Part shown: piece after piece, positions 37,682 through 46,224 of the stretch
Layout of the letters: every line of letters begins with the position of its first letter
How positions within the stretch are numbered: the first letter of the stretch is position 1
DNA from: CAZWCX01 sp964632945
Lineage (GTDB): Bacteria; Planctomycetota; MHYJ01; WSZJ01; CAZWCX01
Reading direction: 5' to 3'
DNA length: 64,000 nt
NCBI GenBank assembly: GCA_964632945.1
Contig: CAZWCX010000014.1
Span: 1-64,000, forward strand
Program-made: the position numbers and the translations under genes
The notes under the pieces: model-generated
The model's input: only the letters and a program-made list of their open reading frames with translations
Database searches by the model: none
What the model was told of the DNA's origin: nothing

Positions 37682-39094
37682 CTATTCCTCCCCATACTCC
37701 CGCAGCCGGTGGTAGAGCGTGCCGCGGTCGATGCCGAGCATCTGCGCCGCGCGCGACTTGTTCCCGCCGGCCATGCGCAGGATGCGCAGGACATGACGCC
37801 GCTCGACCTCTTTGAGAAGGGTGGCGTCCCCGGCCCCCGCGTCCAGTGCGGAGGCGTCGGCGCGGACCTCCAGGGGCAGGTCGTCGGGCTGGACCAGCGG
37901 CCCCGCGGCGACCAGGACGGCGCGCTCCACCGCGTTGCGCAATTCGCGGACGTTGCCCGGCCAACGGGCGCGCTGCAATACCGAGGAGGCCGCCGGAGAG
38001 AACGCCTTCACGGCCGGATGGTGGACGCGAAACTCGTCCAGGAAGTGCATCGCCAGGAGCGGGATGTCGTCCGGCCGCTCGCGCAAGGGGGGCAGCACGA
38101 TTTCCAGGACGCGAATGCGGTAGAGCAGGTCGGACCGGAACCGGTCTTCCGCGACCCGCGTCGCGAGATCCTGGTGCGTGGCGGCGAGCAGGCGGAAATC
38201 CACCGCCACCGGCCGGTCGGCGCCCACCGGATGCACCTCGCGGGTATCGAGCACCCGCAGCAGCTTGGCTTGGGCGGAGGCGGGACACTCGCCGATCTCA
38301 TCGAGGAACAGGGTGCCGCCGTGCGCGAGTTCGACCAATCCCTTGCGCGCGGCGAAGGCGCCGGTGAACGCGCCGCGAGCATGGCCGAAGAGCTCGGACT
38401 CGAAGAGGTCGGCCGGGACGGCGGCGCAGTTGAGGGCGACGAACGGCAGGTCCCGCCGGCTCCCCCCCGAGTGGATCGCGCGCGCGACGAGTTCCTTCCC
38501 GGTGCCGGTTTCGCCGCGGATCAGCACGGGCGAGTCGACCGGAGCGGCCCGGCGGATCCAGGCATAGACTTCGCGCATGGCGGGGCTGTCCCCGAACAGG
38601 TCCGGCGGAGGCGGCGCGAACGGAGGTCCGGGGGCAGCCGCGCGAGCGGGCCCGGTGCGCGGCGAATCGTTCGGGGGACCGGCGTCCGCGCTCGAAACCT
38701 CCGCCGCGGGAGGGGAGGGTCGATCGGCCGCCTGGGGCGGGAAGCCCGCATTCGTGGTCCGTCCGAGCGTCACGAGGACGCTCTCGTCCGCGCCCACCGC
38801 GGGGAGATCGGAGCGGTACACGAACAGGGTCCGCCCGATGCGGATGCGGTCCCCGTCGCGCAGGAACGCGTCGGTCTCCGGCACCCCGTTCACCCGGGTC
38901 CCGTTGCGGCTGCCCAGGTCCCGCAACCGCAGCCCGTCCGCCCCAGGCACGAGCGCCGCGTGCCGGCGGGACGCCTGCGCATCCGCCAGCGGTACGTCCG
39001 CATCCAGGTCGCGCCCGAGAACCACCTCGGCCGCAGGGAGGACGAACCAAGTCCCCCGTCCGGCGCCCTCCTGCACCCACAATCCTGCCGCCAT
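37682..39094 (-). CDS. FHA-domain sigma54-dependent transcriptional activator
   Basis: A 470-residue regulator. Residues 1-95 are an FHA domain (VLGRDLDADVPLAD, SRRHAAL, LGSRNGTRVNG) that binds phosphothreonine. After a Pro-rich linker, an AAA+ sigma54-interaction domain spans 165-405: Walker A GETGTGKE, the GAFTGA loop that contacts sigma54, Walker B TLFLDEIGE and the arginine-finger region. The Fis-type HTH at the end is GNKSRAAQMLGIDRGTLYHRL. Signal input through phosphothreonine suggests control by one of the nearby Ser/Thr kinases. Targets are unknown. Confidence 0.93.
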   Translation of the reverse strand: MAAGLWVQEGAGRGTWFVLPAAEVVLGRDLDADVPLADAQASRRHAALVPGADGLRLRDLGSRNGTRVNGVPETDAFLRDGDRIRIGRTLFVYRSDLPAVGADESVLVTLGRTTNAGFPPQAADRPSPPAAEVSSADAGPPNDSPRTGPARAAAPGPPFAPPPPDLFGDSPAMREVYAWIRRAAPVDSPVLIRGETGTGKELVARAIHSGGSRRDLPFVALNCAAVPADLFESELFGHARGAFTGAFAARKGLVELAHGGTLFLDEIGECPASAQAKLLRVLDTREVHPVGADRPVAVDFRLLAATHQDLATRVAEDRFRSDLLYRIRVLEIVLPPLRERPDDIPLLAMHFLDEFRVHHPAVKAFSPAASSVLQRARWPGNVRELRNAVERAVLVAAGPLVQPDDLPLEVRADASALDAGAGDATLLKEVERRHVLRILRMAGGNKSRAAQMLGIDRGTLYHRLREYGEE

Positions 39095-39171
39095 CGCGCG
39101 TTCCTCCCCGGCAAGCCCCGCTCATTCTGCCCCGGCGGCCGACGATCGGGCAACGGTTTCCCGGAAACGAA

Positions 39172-39199
39172 CCGGCCCGAGTCTCGCGACTCGGGCCGG
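39172..39199 (-). terminator. Intrinsic terminator of the small paralogue pair
   Basis: A perfect 12-bp stem (39172-39183 with 39188-39199, core GGCCCGAGTC/GACTCGGGCC) with a 4-base loop. On the minus strand it is followed by TTCGTTTCC. It lies 28 bases past the stop of the gene ending at 39228. Confidence 0.75.
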
Positions 39200-39227
39200 G
39201 GCCGGACTCTCGTTGCGCGAACCGCTC

Positions 39228-39611
39228 TCAACGGCGTCCGCGATCCAACCCGCGCTCCACCAGTCCGGAGGCCTCCTGGTGCTTCTCCCAGGCGTCCTTC
39301 AGTTCGCGAACCGAGGGCTCCTGCTTGCCGAACTCCCGCGGCTTGAAGTCGAAGGTGGTTTCCCGGGCCGCCACCAGCGTCAACCGGTTGCTCGCATCAA
39401 TCTTGTACACCGCCAGGCGCTGCGCTTCCCGGTCGAAAACGTACAGCACCTCCTGGTTGCTCGAGGCCAAGCCGGTCACCGCGACCACCCCCGCCCCGCT
39501 GTCGGCCGTACCCGCCAGGGCCGGTTGGGTCAGCGCCCCGCTCAACAGGACTCCGAGCATCGTCATTACGCCGCCGAAGACGGCCAGCAGCAACGCTTCG
39601 CTTCGATTCAT
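39228..39611 (-). CDS. Small exported protein, paralogue of the adjacent gene
   Basis: A 127-residue protein with a signal peptide (residues 1-33, hydrophobic core then QPALAG). The body reads TADSGAGVVAVTGLASSNQEVLYVFDREAQRLAVYKIDASNRL and has a beta-strand-rich first half and a charged helical end. AAGGAGG precedes the ATG at 39611. It is a tandem paralogue of the upstream gene, about 60-65% alike by eye, and shares its terminator. The VLYVFD...LAVYKID pattern resembles small repeat proteins that report on intermediates, but I do not recognise the family. Confidence 0.72.
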   Translation of the reverse strand: MNRSEALLLAVFGGVMTMLGVLLSGALTQPALAGTADSGAGVVAVTGLASSNQEVLYVFDREAQRLAVYKIDASNRLTLVAARETTFDFKPREFGKQEPSVRELKDAWEKHQEASGLVERGLDRGRR

Positions 39612-39642
39612 GGATCCTCCTTCCTGCGCGGACTCCACCGCT

Positions 39643-40023
39643 CTACTTGAGGCCGGCCGCGGCTTCCGGGTTCTGCTTCGTGGACTCCAGATACTTGCGA
39701 TACACCTCGCGCATCTCCTTCACCGCCGGTTCCTGCTTCCCGAACTCCTGCGGCTTCAGATCGTAGACCGTTTCCCGAACGGCGAGCAGCGCCAGCTTGT
39801 TGCTTGCATCCACCTTGTAGACGGCGAGGTGCTTGCTCTCGGCGTCATACAGGTACAGCACTTCCTGGTTGCTCGAGCTCAGCCCGGTCACGGCCACGAC
39901 GCCCGCGCCGGAGTCGGCGGTGCCGGCGTGGGCCGGGGTCTGCAAGGCGCCCGAGAGGAGGACACCCAACGTGAGCATGACCGCGCCGAACACGGCGACG
40001 AGGAGGGATTCTTGGCGATTCAT
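39643..40023 (-). CDS. Small exported protein, paralogue of the adjacent gene
   Basis: A 126-residue protein, first of a tandem pair. A signal peptide (LLVAVFGAVMLTLGVLLSGAL, then PAHAG) leads into TADSGAGVVAVTGLSSSNQEVLYLYDAESKHLAVYKVDASNKL. The block GVVAVTGL-SSNQEVLY is nearly unchanged in the paralogue, while the C-terminal helix differs. AAGGAG lies upstream of the ATG. The pair are 31 bases apart and co-transcribed. The function is unknown. The 284 bases upstream hold only weak hairpins (for example GTCCT/AGGAC near 40065). Confidence 0.72.
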   Translation of the reverse strand: MNRQESLLVAVFGAVMLTLGVLLSGALQTPAHAGTADSGAGVVAVTGLSSSNQEVLYLYDAESKHLAVYKVDASNKLALLAVRETVYDLKPQEFGKQEPAVKEMREVYRKYLESTKQNPEAAAGLK

Positions 40024-40307
40024 CGTGAGACTCCTTTCGAGCGTTGGTTTGTGTGGTTCTGTCCTAGAGAACAGGACCGTACCCCGATTGCATTCCCTTC
40101 GTCGGTAGATGGGAATCGCAATCGGCGTGCCTGCCTCGCAATTCTCCGCGCCGAGCGGCCCGGGTGTTGTGGGCGCATGTACCTAACTCATTACCAGGAA
40201 GTTGTTTGTGGAGCCTGCTCGGGGATGGGGCGGGGACGCGGGCGGGCGCGATGGACCGAGCCCCCGAATCCGGCTGTAACCCGGATTGACATCTGTAAAT
40301 GTCCCGG

Positions 40308-41846
40308 CTAGCGGATCGGGGTCGGATCGGGGACCGGAGTGAGGAACTCGGTCCGGCGCTCCGGCGGGCCGAAGGGGGCGAGAGCGCGGAGGAAGCGGTC
40401 GGTGGGGCCGATCGCCAGGACGGCGGCGGAGTCGGGGTGCAGGTGTTGCAGGGCGACCCGCCGCACTTCCTCCGGGGTGACGCGGAGGACGCGGTCGCGA
40501 TAGCCGGAGAGATAGTCGGCGGGCAGGCCGAGCGCTTCGAGGGCGAGGTACTCCTCCATCACCTCGATCTGGCTGTCGAAGCGGAACGCATAGCTGTTGC
40601 GGAGCGTGGCCTGGGCGGCGGCGAGTTCCTGGTCCGAAACCGGTTCGCGCTGGAGTCGGCGCAATTCGCCCAGAATGGCGGTGAGGGCGGCGGGGGCATC
40701 CTGGGGCAGACAGGCGGTCTCCACGGCGAAGGTGCCGGCGAGCGCTGTGCGGGAGATGCGACTGCGCGTCTCCCGGGCGGAACGGACGTCCGACCCGAGG
40801 CGTCGGGGCAATCGGGAGGTGACGGGGTCCGCGGCGAGGATCTGGTTGAGCACCTGGAGAGGGATCCAGTCCGGGTGAGACGCCGGCAGGCCTGCGTGGC
40901 CGACGACGAGGCGGCACAGGTCGAGCGGACGTTCGATCCCGGTGACGGCCCGACTCGGCGGGAGGGGGGGGTCCGGGACCGGAGTGTGGGGCCCGGCGTC
41001 GGACGGGGACCACGCGCCGAAGAAGCGCTCGACGGCGGCGCGAGCCGCCGCGGCCGTGACTCCCCCGGCGATGCCGATCAGGGTGGTTGCCGGCCGGTAG
41101 TGCTCATGGTGGAAGCCGGCGCACTCCGCGGCGGTGGGGCCGTCGGCCGAGTTCGAGCGGATCAGGTGGCCGTACGGGTGGTTGCAGTGGACCAGGGCGT
41201 CGAAGCGCGTGCGCGCGAGGCGGGCATCGTCCTCCACCTCCCGCAGCGACTCCTCGCGGATCAGGTTTCGGTGCGCGGCGATCGATCGCTCGTCGAAGTG
41301 TGGGCGCTGGAGCAGGTCGGCGAGCCACTCGACGCCGAGTTCCGCGTCGGCGGCCGGGAGGTCGAGGGTGAAGCGGGCGGCATCGTGATCGCACTCGACC
41401 TGGACGGTTCCGCCGCGTTCCTCGACGCGGCCGGCCAGGGTTGCGCCGGAGGCCGTATGAAGGGCTCCGGCCACCAGGGCATGGGCCGTGAGATGGGCGA
41501 GTCCTTCCCGCCCGTCGGGGTCCCTGCGGGCGCCGGCATCCACGCGGGCGCGCAGGAGCACGCGCGCTTCCCGCTCGGCGGGCAGGAGGAGGAGCAGCAG
41601 CCCTTGCCCGACCTGGATCCGCTGGGGGATGGGGAGCGCGAGCGGACTGTCCGGAAACTTGAGGTCGGCAGGGTGTTGCGGCAGGGGGTGGGGATCGGGT
41701 GCGATCTCCGCGCCGGCCGCAGCCGGGGGGAGCTTCTGCGACCCGAAGGGCAGCGCGCAGGAGGGCAAAAGCGCGAGGACCGCCACGCCGACCGCCCGGC
41801 GCAGGTGCCCGCGGGAGACCCCGGTGCGCCGCGCGCAACCGATCAT
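40308..41846 (-). CDS. M16 (insulinase/pitrilysin) family homologue, lipoprotein, zinc motif lost
   Basis: A 512-residue M16-family protein with a lipobox (LPSC, Cys30). Two M16 halves are recognisable. At the site where active members have HxxEH it reads H118-L-T-A-H122, so the catalytic Glu is Ala. The second half contains SRLPRRLGSDVRSARETRSR, typical of the non-catalytic M16 fold. The start overlaps the stop of the upstream M16 gene (ATGA), so the two are made together, as M16 pairs usually are. In ordinary pairs one partner is active; here neither appears to be. Confidence 0.83.
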   Translation of the reverse strand: MIGCARRTGVSRGHLRRAVGVAVLALLPSCALPFGSQKLPPAAAGAEIAPDPHPLPQHPADLKFPDSPLALPIPQRIQVGQGLLLLLLPAEREARVLLRARVDAGARRDPDGREGLAHLTAHALVAGALHTASGATLAGRVEERGGTVQVECDHDAARFTLDLPAADAELGVEWLADLLQRPHFDERSIAAHRNLIREESLREVEDDARLARTRFDALVHCNHPYGHLIRSNSADGPTAAECAGFHHEHYRPATTLIGIAGGVTAAAARAAVERFFGAWSPSDAGPHTPVPDPPLPPSRAVTGIERPLDLCRLVVGHAGLPASHPDWIPLQVLNQILAADPVTSRLPRRLGSDVRSARETRSRISRTALAGTFAVETACLPQDAPAALTAILGELRRLQREPVSDQELAAAQATLRNSYAFRFDSQIEVMEEYLALEALGLPADYLSGYRDRVLRVTPEEVRRVALQHLHPDSAAVLAIGPTDRFLRALAPFGPPERRTEFLTPVPDPTPIR

Positions 41847-43366
41847 CGCTGCGGCTCTCCGTCCCACTCGAGCATGACCACCTGCCGGTGCGCGGCATCG
41901 AAGATCCGGCGCGCGGCTTCCTGTACCTCCCGAGGACCGACCGCACGCCAGCCGGCGGTCCATTCCCCGGTGAAACTCCCGGCGCCGACGGCGACCCGCT
42001 GGGACAGGACCATCGCCAATCCGTGATTGGTTTCGGCGCGCCGCGCGAGGTCCAGTTCCAGTCCGCGCACGGCGGCGGCCACTTCTGCCGAGGTCGGCGG
42101 TTCCTCCTGCAGTCGTCGCACGACCGCGGAGATCGCCTGTTCCGCCTGGAGGGAGCCGGCCGGGGCCATCGGCATGGCCGCGATCACGAACAACCCGGGA
42201 TCGCGCGTCCCCGCCCACTCCACCCGCGCGCTCGAGCAAAGGCGTCCTTCCGTCACCAACGCCTGAGAAAGCCGGTTGACTCGGCCGCCCCCCAGGATTT
42301 CGGCCAGCACGTCGACGGCCGCGAATCCGGCGTCGCGGGCGGCCGGGGCCGGCCAGCCGATGCGCAGCCGGGGCGCCCCCGCACCGTGGATGATCTGCCG
42401 CCCCGCCCCAGGGCGAGCGAATTCCCCCGGACGAAAGACCGGTGCGCCGTCGCCCGCGGGCAAGCGGCCGAAATACTTGTCGATCAGCGCGAGCACCTCG
42501 CTCGTGCGCACGTTGCCGACGACCACCGCCGTCATTCGATCGGGTCGGTAGCAGGCCCGGAAGTGCTCCTCCACATCCCGGCGCCGAATGCGCAGGACAT
42601 CCTCCGGCTGGCCCAGCACCGGCCAGCGGTACGGATGCCCGGGGAACGCGCGCGCCCAGAGCAGGGCGTCGAGGCGCCCGTCCGGGTCGCGTTCCACCCG
42701 TTGCCGCCGCTCCTGGTCGACCCACTCCCGCTCGGGATAGAAGTCGCGAAAGACGGGCTCCAGCAACCGTTGCGATTCCATCAGTGCCCACAGCTCGAAC
42801 CGATCGGCCGGGAGCGAACAGGAAAAGTGGGTGTAGTCCCGCAGGCTCGTCTGCGCGAGATCCCGAGCACCGTTGCGCACGTAGATGGCCCACATCTCGT
42901 CGGGGACCATCAGCCCACGGTACTGGTCGAGCGTCGACTGAATCTCCCGGCGCAATCGCGACGCCAGCACGTCCGGCGCGGCCGGCGTCGTCCGGGTTGC
43001 GGTCTCCACCTGCCCGAGTTGCTCGTGCAGGAAGTCGAGCCGCGCCATCAGCGGTTGCTCCTTGTCGAAGCCCCGCGTGCCGACGTGCCGCGTGCCTTTC
43101 AGGAGCAGTCGTTGCAGGAAATGGGAGATCCCGGTTGTGCCCGCGCGCTCGTCGGCGGACCCCGCCGCGACCACCAGATGGCACGCCACCGTAAAGGTCG
43201 ACGGGCGCTCCACCACCAGCACGCGAAAACCGTTGGGCAGGACGTGTTCCCGAACGTCCAGTCGGGGGAAGTCCTCGGCCCGGAGCGGCGGCGCGAGCAG
43301 GAGCAGGAGGACGGGTAGAACCACCGAGAGGATCCGGGGCAGGCGGCGCGACGGAATGTCACGCAT
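41843..43366 (-). CDS. M16 family homologue with degenerate zinc site
   Basis: A 507-residue exported M16-family protein with a signal peptide (residues 1-30, ending PPLRA). The canonical opening is present: HVLPNGFRVLVVE, then GSADERAGTTGISHFLQRLLLKGT. In active enzymes the last part reads HFLEHLLFKGT; here Glu is Gln85 and the second His is Arg86, so zinc binding and catalysis should be lost. The C-terminal half has the usual RLSQALVTEGRLCSSARV region. GGAGGG precedes the ATG at 43366. It is the first gene of a two-gene M16 operon and may act as a peptide-binding chamber. Confidence 0.85.
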   Translation of the reverse strand: MRDIPSRRLPRILSVVLPVLLLLLAPPLRAEDFPRLDVREHVLPNGFRVLVVERPSTFTVACHLVVAAGSADERAGTTGISHFLQRLLLKGTRHVGTRGFDKEQPLMARLDFLHEQLGQVETATRTTPAAPDVLASRLRREIQSTLDQYRGLMVPDEMWAIYVRNGARDLAQTSLRDYTHFSCSLPADRFELWALMESQRLLEPVFRDFYPEREWVDQERRQRVERDPDGRLDALLWARAFPGHPYRWPVLGQPEDVLRIRRRDVEEHFRACYRPDRMTAVVVGNVRTSEVLALIDKYFGRLPAGDGAPVFRPGEFARPGAGRQIIHGAGAPRLRIGWPAPAARDAGFAAVDVLAEILGGGRVNRLSQALVTEGRLCSSARVEWAGTRDPGLFVIAAMPMAPAGSLQAEQAISAVVRRLQEEPPTSAEVAAAVRGLELDLARRAETNHGLAMVLSQRVAVGAGSFTGEWTAGWRAVGPREVQEAARRIFDAAHRQVVMLEWDGEPQR

Positions 43367-43465
43367 GGAAGCCCTCCCACACCGCCCGACACCACCGCAC
43401 GTGGCGGTGGATCTATCGACCAACGAAGGGGTCGGCCTTGAGCCACTCTGTCCCACACCCCTGTT

Positions 43466-43494
43466 ACGCTACTCGTCCCGCGGGGCGGGTGCAA
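43466..43494 (-). promoter_or_regulatory. Possible promoter of the M16 operon
   Basis: On the minus strand TTGCAC (43494-43489) and TAGCGT (43471-43466) are 17 bases apart, about 100 bases before the ATG. The -10 is weak. An AT-rich stretch lies just upstream. Confidence 0.35.
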
Positions 43495-43694
43495 TCATTA
43501 AATGCATATCGAATGTAATCAGGGAGAGATCTGCCGGCACGCGCGCCCGCCGCTCGCCGTCACCACCCCTCGCCGGTCCGCGGTTTCGTGCCTCCACCGG
43601 TGGCCTCTTCCTTGAACGCAGTCCGGTGCTTCGTGCGGCGGCGCGGCCGAAGGCTTCGCCGTTCCGTCCGGACCGGGCGGTTCCGGCGATTTGC

Positions 43695-43723
43695 TTGGCA
43701 AGGGTGGAGGAGCGTGCTACAAT
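43695..43723 (+). promoter_or_regulatory. Sigma70 promoter of the partner-switching operon
   Basis: TTGGCA (43695-43700) and TACAAT (43718-43723) are separated by 17 bases, with a predicted start about 36 bases before the ATG at 43766. Confidence 0.65.
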
Positions 43724-43765
43724 CCGCCTCGCATCCGCCACGAGCCTCCGCCGAGGTCCCCCGCC

Positions 43766-45055
43766 ATGGCGCACGAGAGCAAGCTCCTCAACGTCAGCGA
43801 CGTCAACAAGCGGATGAAGGACCTCGAGACGCTGCTGGACCTTTCCAAGGCCCTCACCGTCCAACGCGATTTCGACCAGCTTCTCGACCTGATCATCCGG
43901 GAGACGGTCCGCGTGATGGAAGCCGACCGCGGAACGTTGTTCATCGTCGACGAGAGCAACGGGGACCTGGTCAGCAAGATCGCGCAGAAGGCCGAGGTCA
44001 GCGAGATCCGCGTTCCGGTGGGCAAGGGGATCGCCGGGCACGTCGCCGCCACGCGCGAGGTCGTGAACATCCAGGACGCCTATTCCGACTCCCGCTTCAA
44101 TCAGGCCGTGGATCGCCAGACCGGCTACCGCACCAAGACGATCCTCTGCGCTCCGCTGCTCACGCACGAAGACAAGGTGATCGGCGTCGTGCAGGTGCTC
44201 AACAAGCGGGACGGGATCTTCAGCAAGTACGACGAGTCCCTGCTGATGGCGCTCGGTTCCCATGCGGCGGTGGCGCTCGACAATGCCCGCCTGGTGCGGC
44301 ACTACCTCGAAAAGCAGGTGCTGATGCAGTCCCTGCAGATCGCCCAGTCGATCCAGCGGAGGCTGTTGCCCCGCGATTTCCCGGTCGTGGCCGGATACGA
44401 GGTTCGCGGGTGGACACAGGCGGCGGACGAGACGGGGGGCGATTACTTCGACACCCTGCTCCTGTCGACGGGGGAGGTGGTCGTCGTGATCGGGGATGTG
44501 TCCGGACATGGCGTGGGTCCGGCGCTGATCATGGCCACCACGCGCGCGTTCCTGCGCAGCCTGTGCCAGACCTATCGCGATCCCGCCGAGATCCTGTTCC
44601 GTCTCAACAATCTCCTCGTCCAGGATGTCGAGTCCGGTTCCTTCGTGACCCTGTTCCTGGGCATCCTGACCCCCGCCACCGGGGCGTTCGTCTACACCAG
44701 TGCCGGGCATGATCCGCCCTTGCTGTACCAACAAGCGACCGGGCAGTTCCTCGAGCTCGACAGCACCGGACTGCCGCTCGGTCTGATCCAGGACGCCGAT
44801 TTTCCCGCCGCGCACTCGCCGCCACTGTGCCCCGGGGACCTCATCCTGTTCACCACGGACGGCGTCTGGGAGGCGATGAACGCCGCCAACGAGGCGTACG
44901 GGCGGGAGCGACTCAAGGAGCGCATCCTGGCCGACCGCGGGCGATCCGCGACAGAATTGCTGCAGGCCATCTATGACGAGGTGAAGGCCTTCTGCGGCCC
45001 GGTGCCCCAGCGGGACGACATCACGATGCTGGTGGTCAAGTCGAACGGACGTTGA
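43766..45055 (+). CDS. GAF-PP2C phosphatase (RsbU/SpoIIE type)
   Basis: A 429-residue protein phosphatase of the partner-switching type. Residues 15-175 are a GAF sensor domain (VMEADRGTLFIVDE, GKGIAGHVAATRE, VLCAPL-type core). A helical linker (SLQIAQSIQRRLLP) leads into a PP2C-like SpoIIE domain: DETGGDYFD, VVIGDVSGHGVGPALIM, TSAGHDPPLL, LFTTDGVWEAMN and RDDITMLVVK carry the metal-binding Asp residues. It should dephosphorylate the STAS protein encoded two genes downstream. GAGG lies upstream of the ATG. Confidence 0.93.
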   Translation: MAHESKLLNVSDVNKRMKDLETLLDLSKALTVQRDFDQLLDLIIRETVRVMEADRGTLFIVDESNGDLVSKIAQKAEVSEIRVPVGKGIAGHVAATREVVNIQDAYSDSRFNQAVDRQTGYRTKTILCAPLLTHEDKVIGVVQVLNKRDGIFSKYDESLLMALGSHAAVALDNARLVRHYLEKQVLMQSLQIAQSIQRRLLPRDFPVVAGYEVRGWTQAADETGGDYFDTLLLSTGEVVVVIGDVSGHGVGPALIMATTRAFLRSLCQTYRDPAEILFRLNNLLVQDVESGSFVTLFLGILTPATGAFVYTSAGHDPPLLYQQATGQFLELDSTGLPLGLIQDADFPAAHSPPLCPGDLILFTTDGVWEAMNAANEAYGRERLKERILADRGRSATELLQAIYDEVKAFCGPVPQRDDITMLVVKSNGR

Positions 45056-45076
45056 GTGGAGGGATTGCCCCAGGCC

Positions 45077-45559
45077 ATGGCCATCGACCTCAAGTTCGAT
45101 CCGGGCGAACCGCCGGGCTTCGGGAAGGTGATCTTTCAGAGGATCATTCCCAGCGACCTGCAGATCAAGGCGACCACCCTGGACGAACTCCTTCAGGTCA
45201 TGGCGCAGCACCAGGTCTTCCGGGAAACGGAGGACGAGGTGCGCATGCGCCTCTGTATCGACGAGGTGCTGGTCAACGCGATCGTCCACGGCAACGAACA
45301 CGCCCCGGACAAATCGGTGACGATCACCGCGTATTTGTCCCCGGAGAAGGTGGGCGTGCGGGTCGAAGACCAGGGAAAGGGTTTCACTCCCAAAGACGTC
45401 CCCGATCCCGATGATCCGGAATCGCTCCTCCTGGAGGGAGGGCGCGGCGTCCTGATCGTGACCAGCTTCATGGACGAGGTGAAGTACTACGGCAACGGCA
45501 GCCGCGTATTGATGGTGAGGAACCTGGGAATCCCTCCGCCGGTGAATTCGCCGCCCTAG
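45077..45559 (+). CDS. Anti-sigma factor kinase-like ATPase (RsbW family)
   Basis: A 160-residue HATPase_c_2 protein. The N box is CIDEVLVNAIVHGNEH, the G1 box VEDQGKGFTP and the G2 region EGGRGVLIV. There is no phospho-acceptor His domain, as expected for RsbW/SpoIIAB-type Ser kinases that phosphorylate a STAS partner. The start may be ATG 45077 (GGAGGG 12-13 bases upstream) or GTG 45056, which would abut the previous stop. It lies between the phosphatase and STAS genes, the classical order of a partner-switching module in part. No sigma factor is encoded nearby. Confidence 0.9.
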   Translation: MAIDLKFDPGEPPGFGKVIFQRIIPSDLQIKATTLDELLQVMAQHQVFRETEDEVRMRLCIDEVLVNAIVHGNEHAPDKSVTITAYLSPEKVGVRVEDQGKGFTPKDVPDPDDPESLLLEGGRGVLIVTSFMDEVKYYGNGSRVLMVRNLGIPPPVNSPP

Positions 45560-45631
45560 GAACAGGCCGGCAGATGGGGGTGACCCCGGGATCGAGTTCC
45601 GATTCCGAGCGAATGGGCCGCAAGGCCGGGC

Positions 45632-46024
45632 ATGGAGGATGAAACGGTGGACAACACGAAAAAGGGGCGGTTGATCACGCAAACCGTCGGCGACGTCACG
45701 GTCGTGGACTTCGTCGACTCGCGCATTCTCGACGAGAACATCATCAAGATCGTCGTCGAAGAACTGTTTGCGCTCGTGAACAACAGCTACAAGATCAAGT
45801 TGATCATCGACTTCCAGAACGTCGACTACCTCTCGAGCGCCGTGCTGGGCAAGCTGGTCGCGCTCAAGAAGCTGGTGGATGAGGCCAAGGGGCAGGTGAA
45901 ACTCTGCAACATCAAGCCCTCGATCCGGCAGATCTTCTCGATCACCAAGCTGGACAAGCTGATCGAGATTCAGGCGGATCAGGCCGCGGCCATGAAGGCG
46001 ATGCAGAAGGGGCGATTCGTCTAG
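45632..46024 (+). CDS. STAS-domain anti-sigma factor antagonist (RsbV family)
   Basis: A 130-residue STAS protein. The motif IIDFQNVDYLSSAVLGKL carries the regulatory Ser (Ser69, equivalent to Ser58 of SpoIIAA). When unphosphorylated such proteins bind and block the kinase-like partner. The neighbouring genes encode the kinase and the GAF-PP2C phosphatase that would cycle this Ser. GTG at 45647, with GGAGG 8 bases upstream, is an alternative start that would shorten it by five residues. The following 200 bases to the aldo-keto reductase gene show no further gene. Confidence 0.92.
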   Translation: MEDETVDNTKKGRLITQTVGDVTVVDFVDSRILDENIIKIVVEELFALVNNSYKIKLIIDFQNVDYLSSAVLGKLVALKKLVDEAKGQVKLCNIKPSIRQIFSITKLDKLIEIQADQAAAMKAMQKGRFV

Positions 46025-46224
46025 GGGGGACTCGGGTCGCGTGCGCCGGGCCGGTCCGTCCCGCATCCGCGCGGACTCCGGATGCGGAGATCGCGGGGGG
46101 GGCGGGGCGTGGACGTCGCAGGGCGCGCCGGGAGGGAATCGCCGCGGGCGATGGCGGGTGCTTCCGTGGGTCTCGTCCCCGTGGAGCGCCGAAACGGCCT
46201 GGAGCCCGCGGGGAGGAGGAGAGG

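Noticed and set aside
40288..40303. Hairpin GACAT-n6-ATGTC just past the M16 operon as a terminator
   Set aside because: Only 5 bp with no T-tract; too weak to call.
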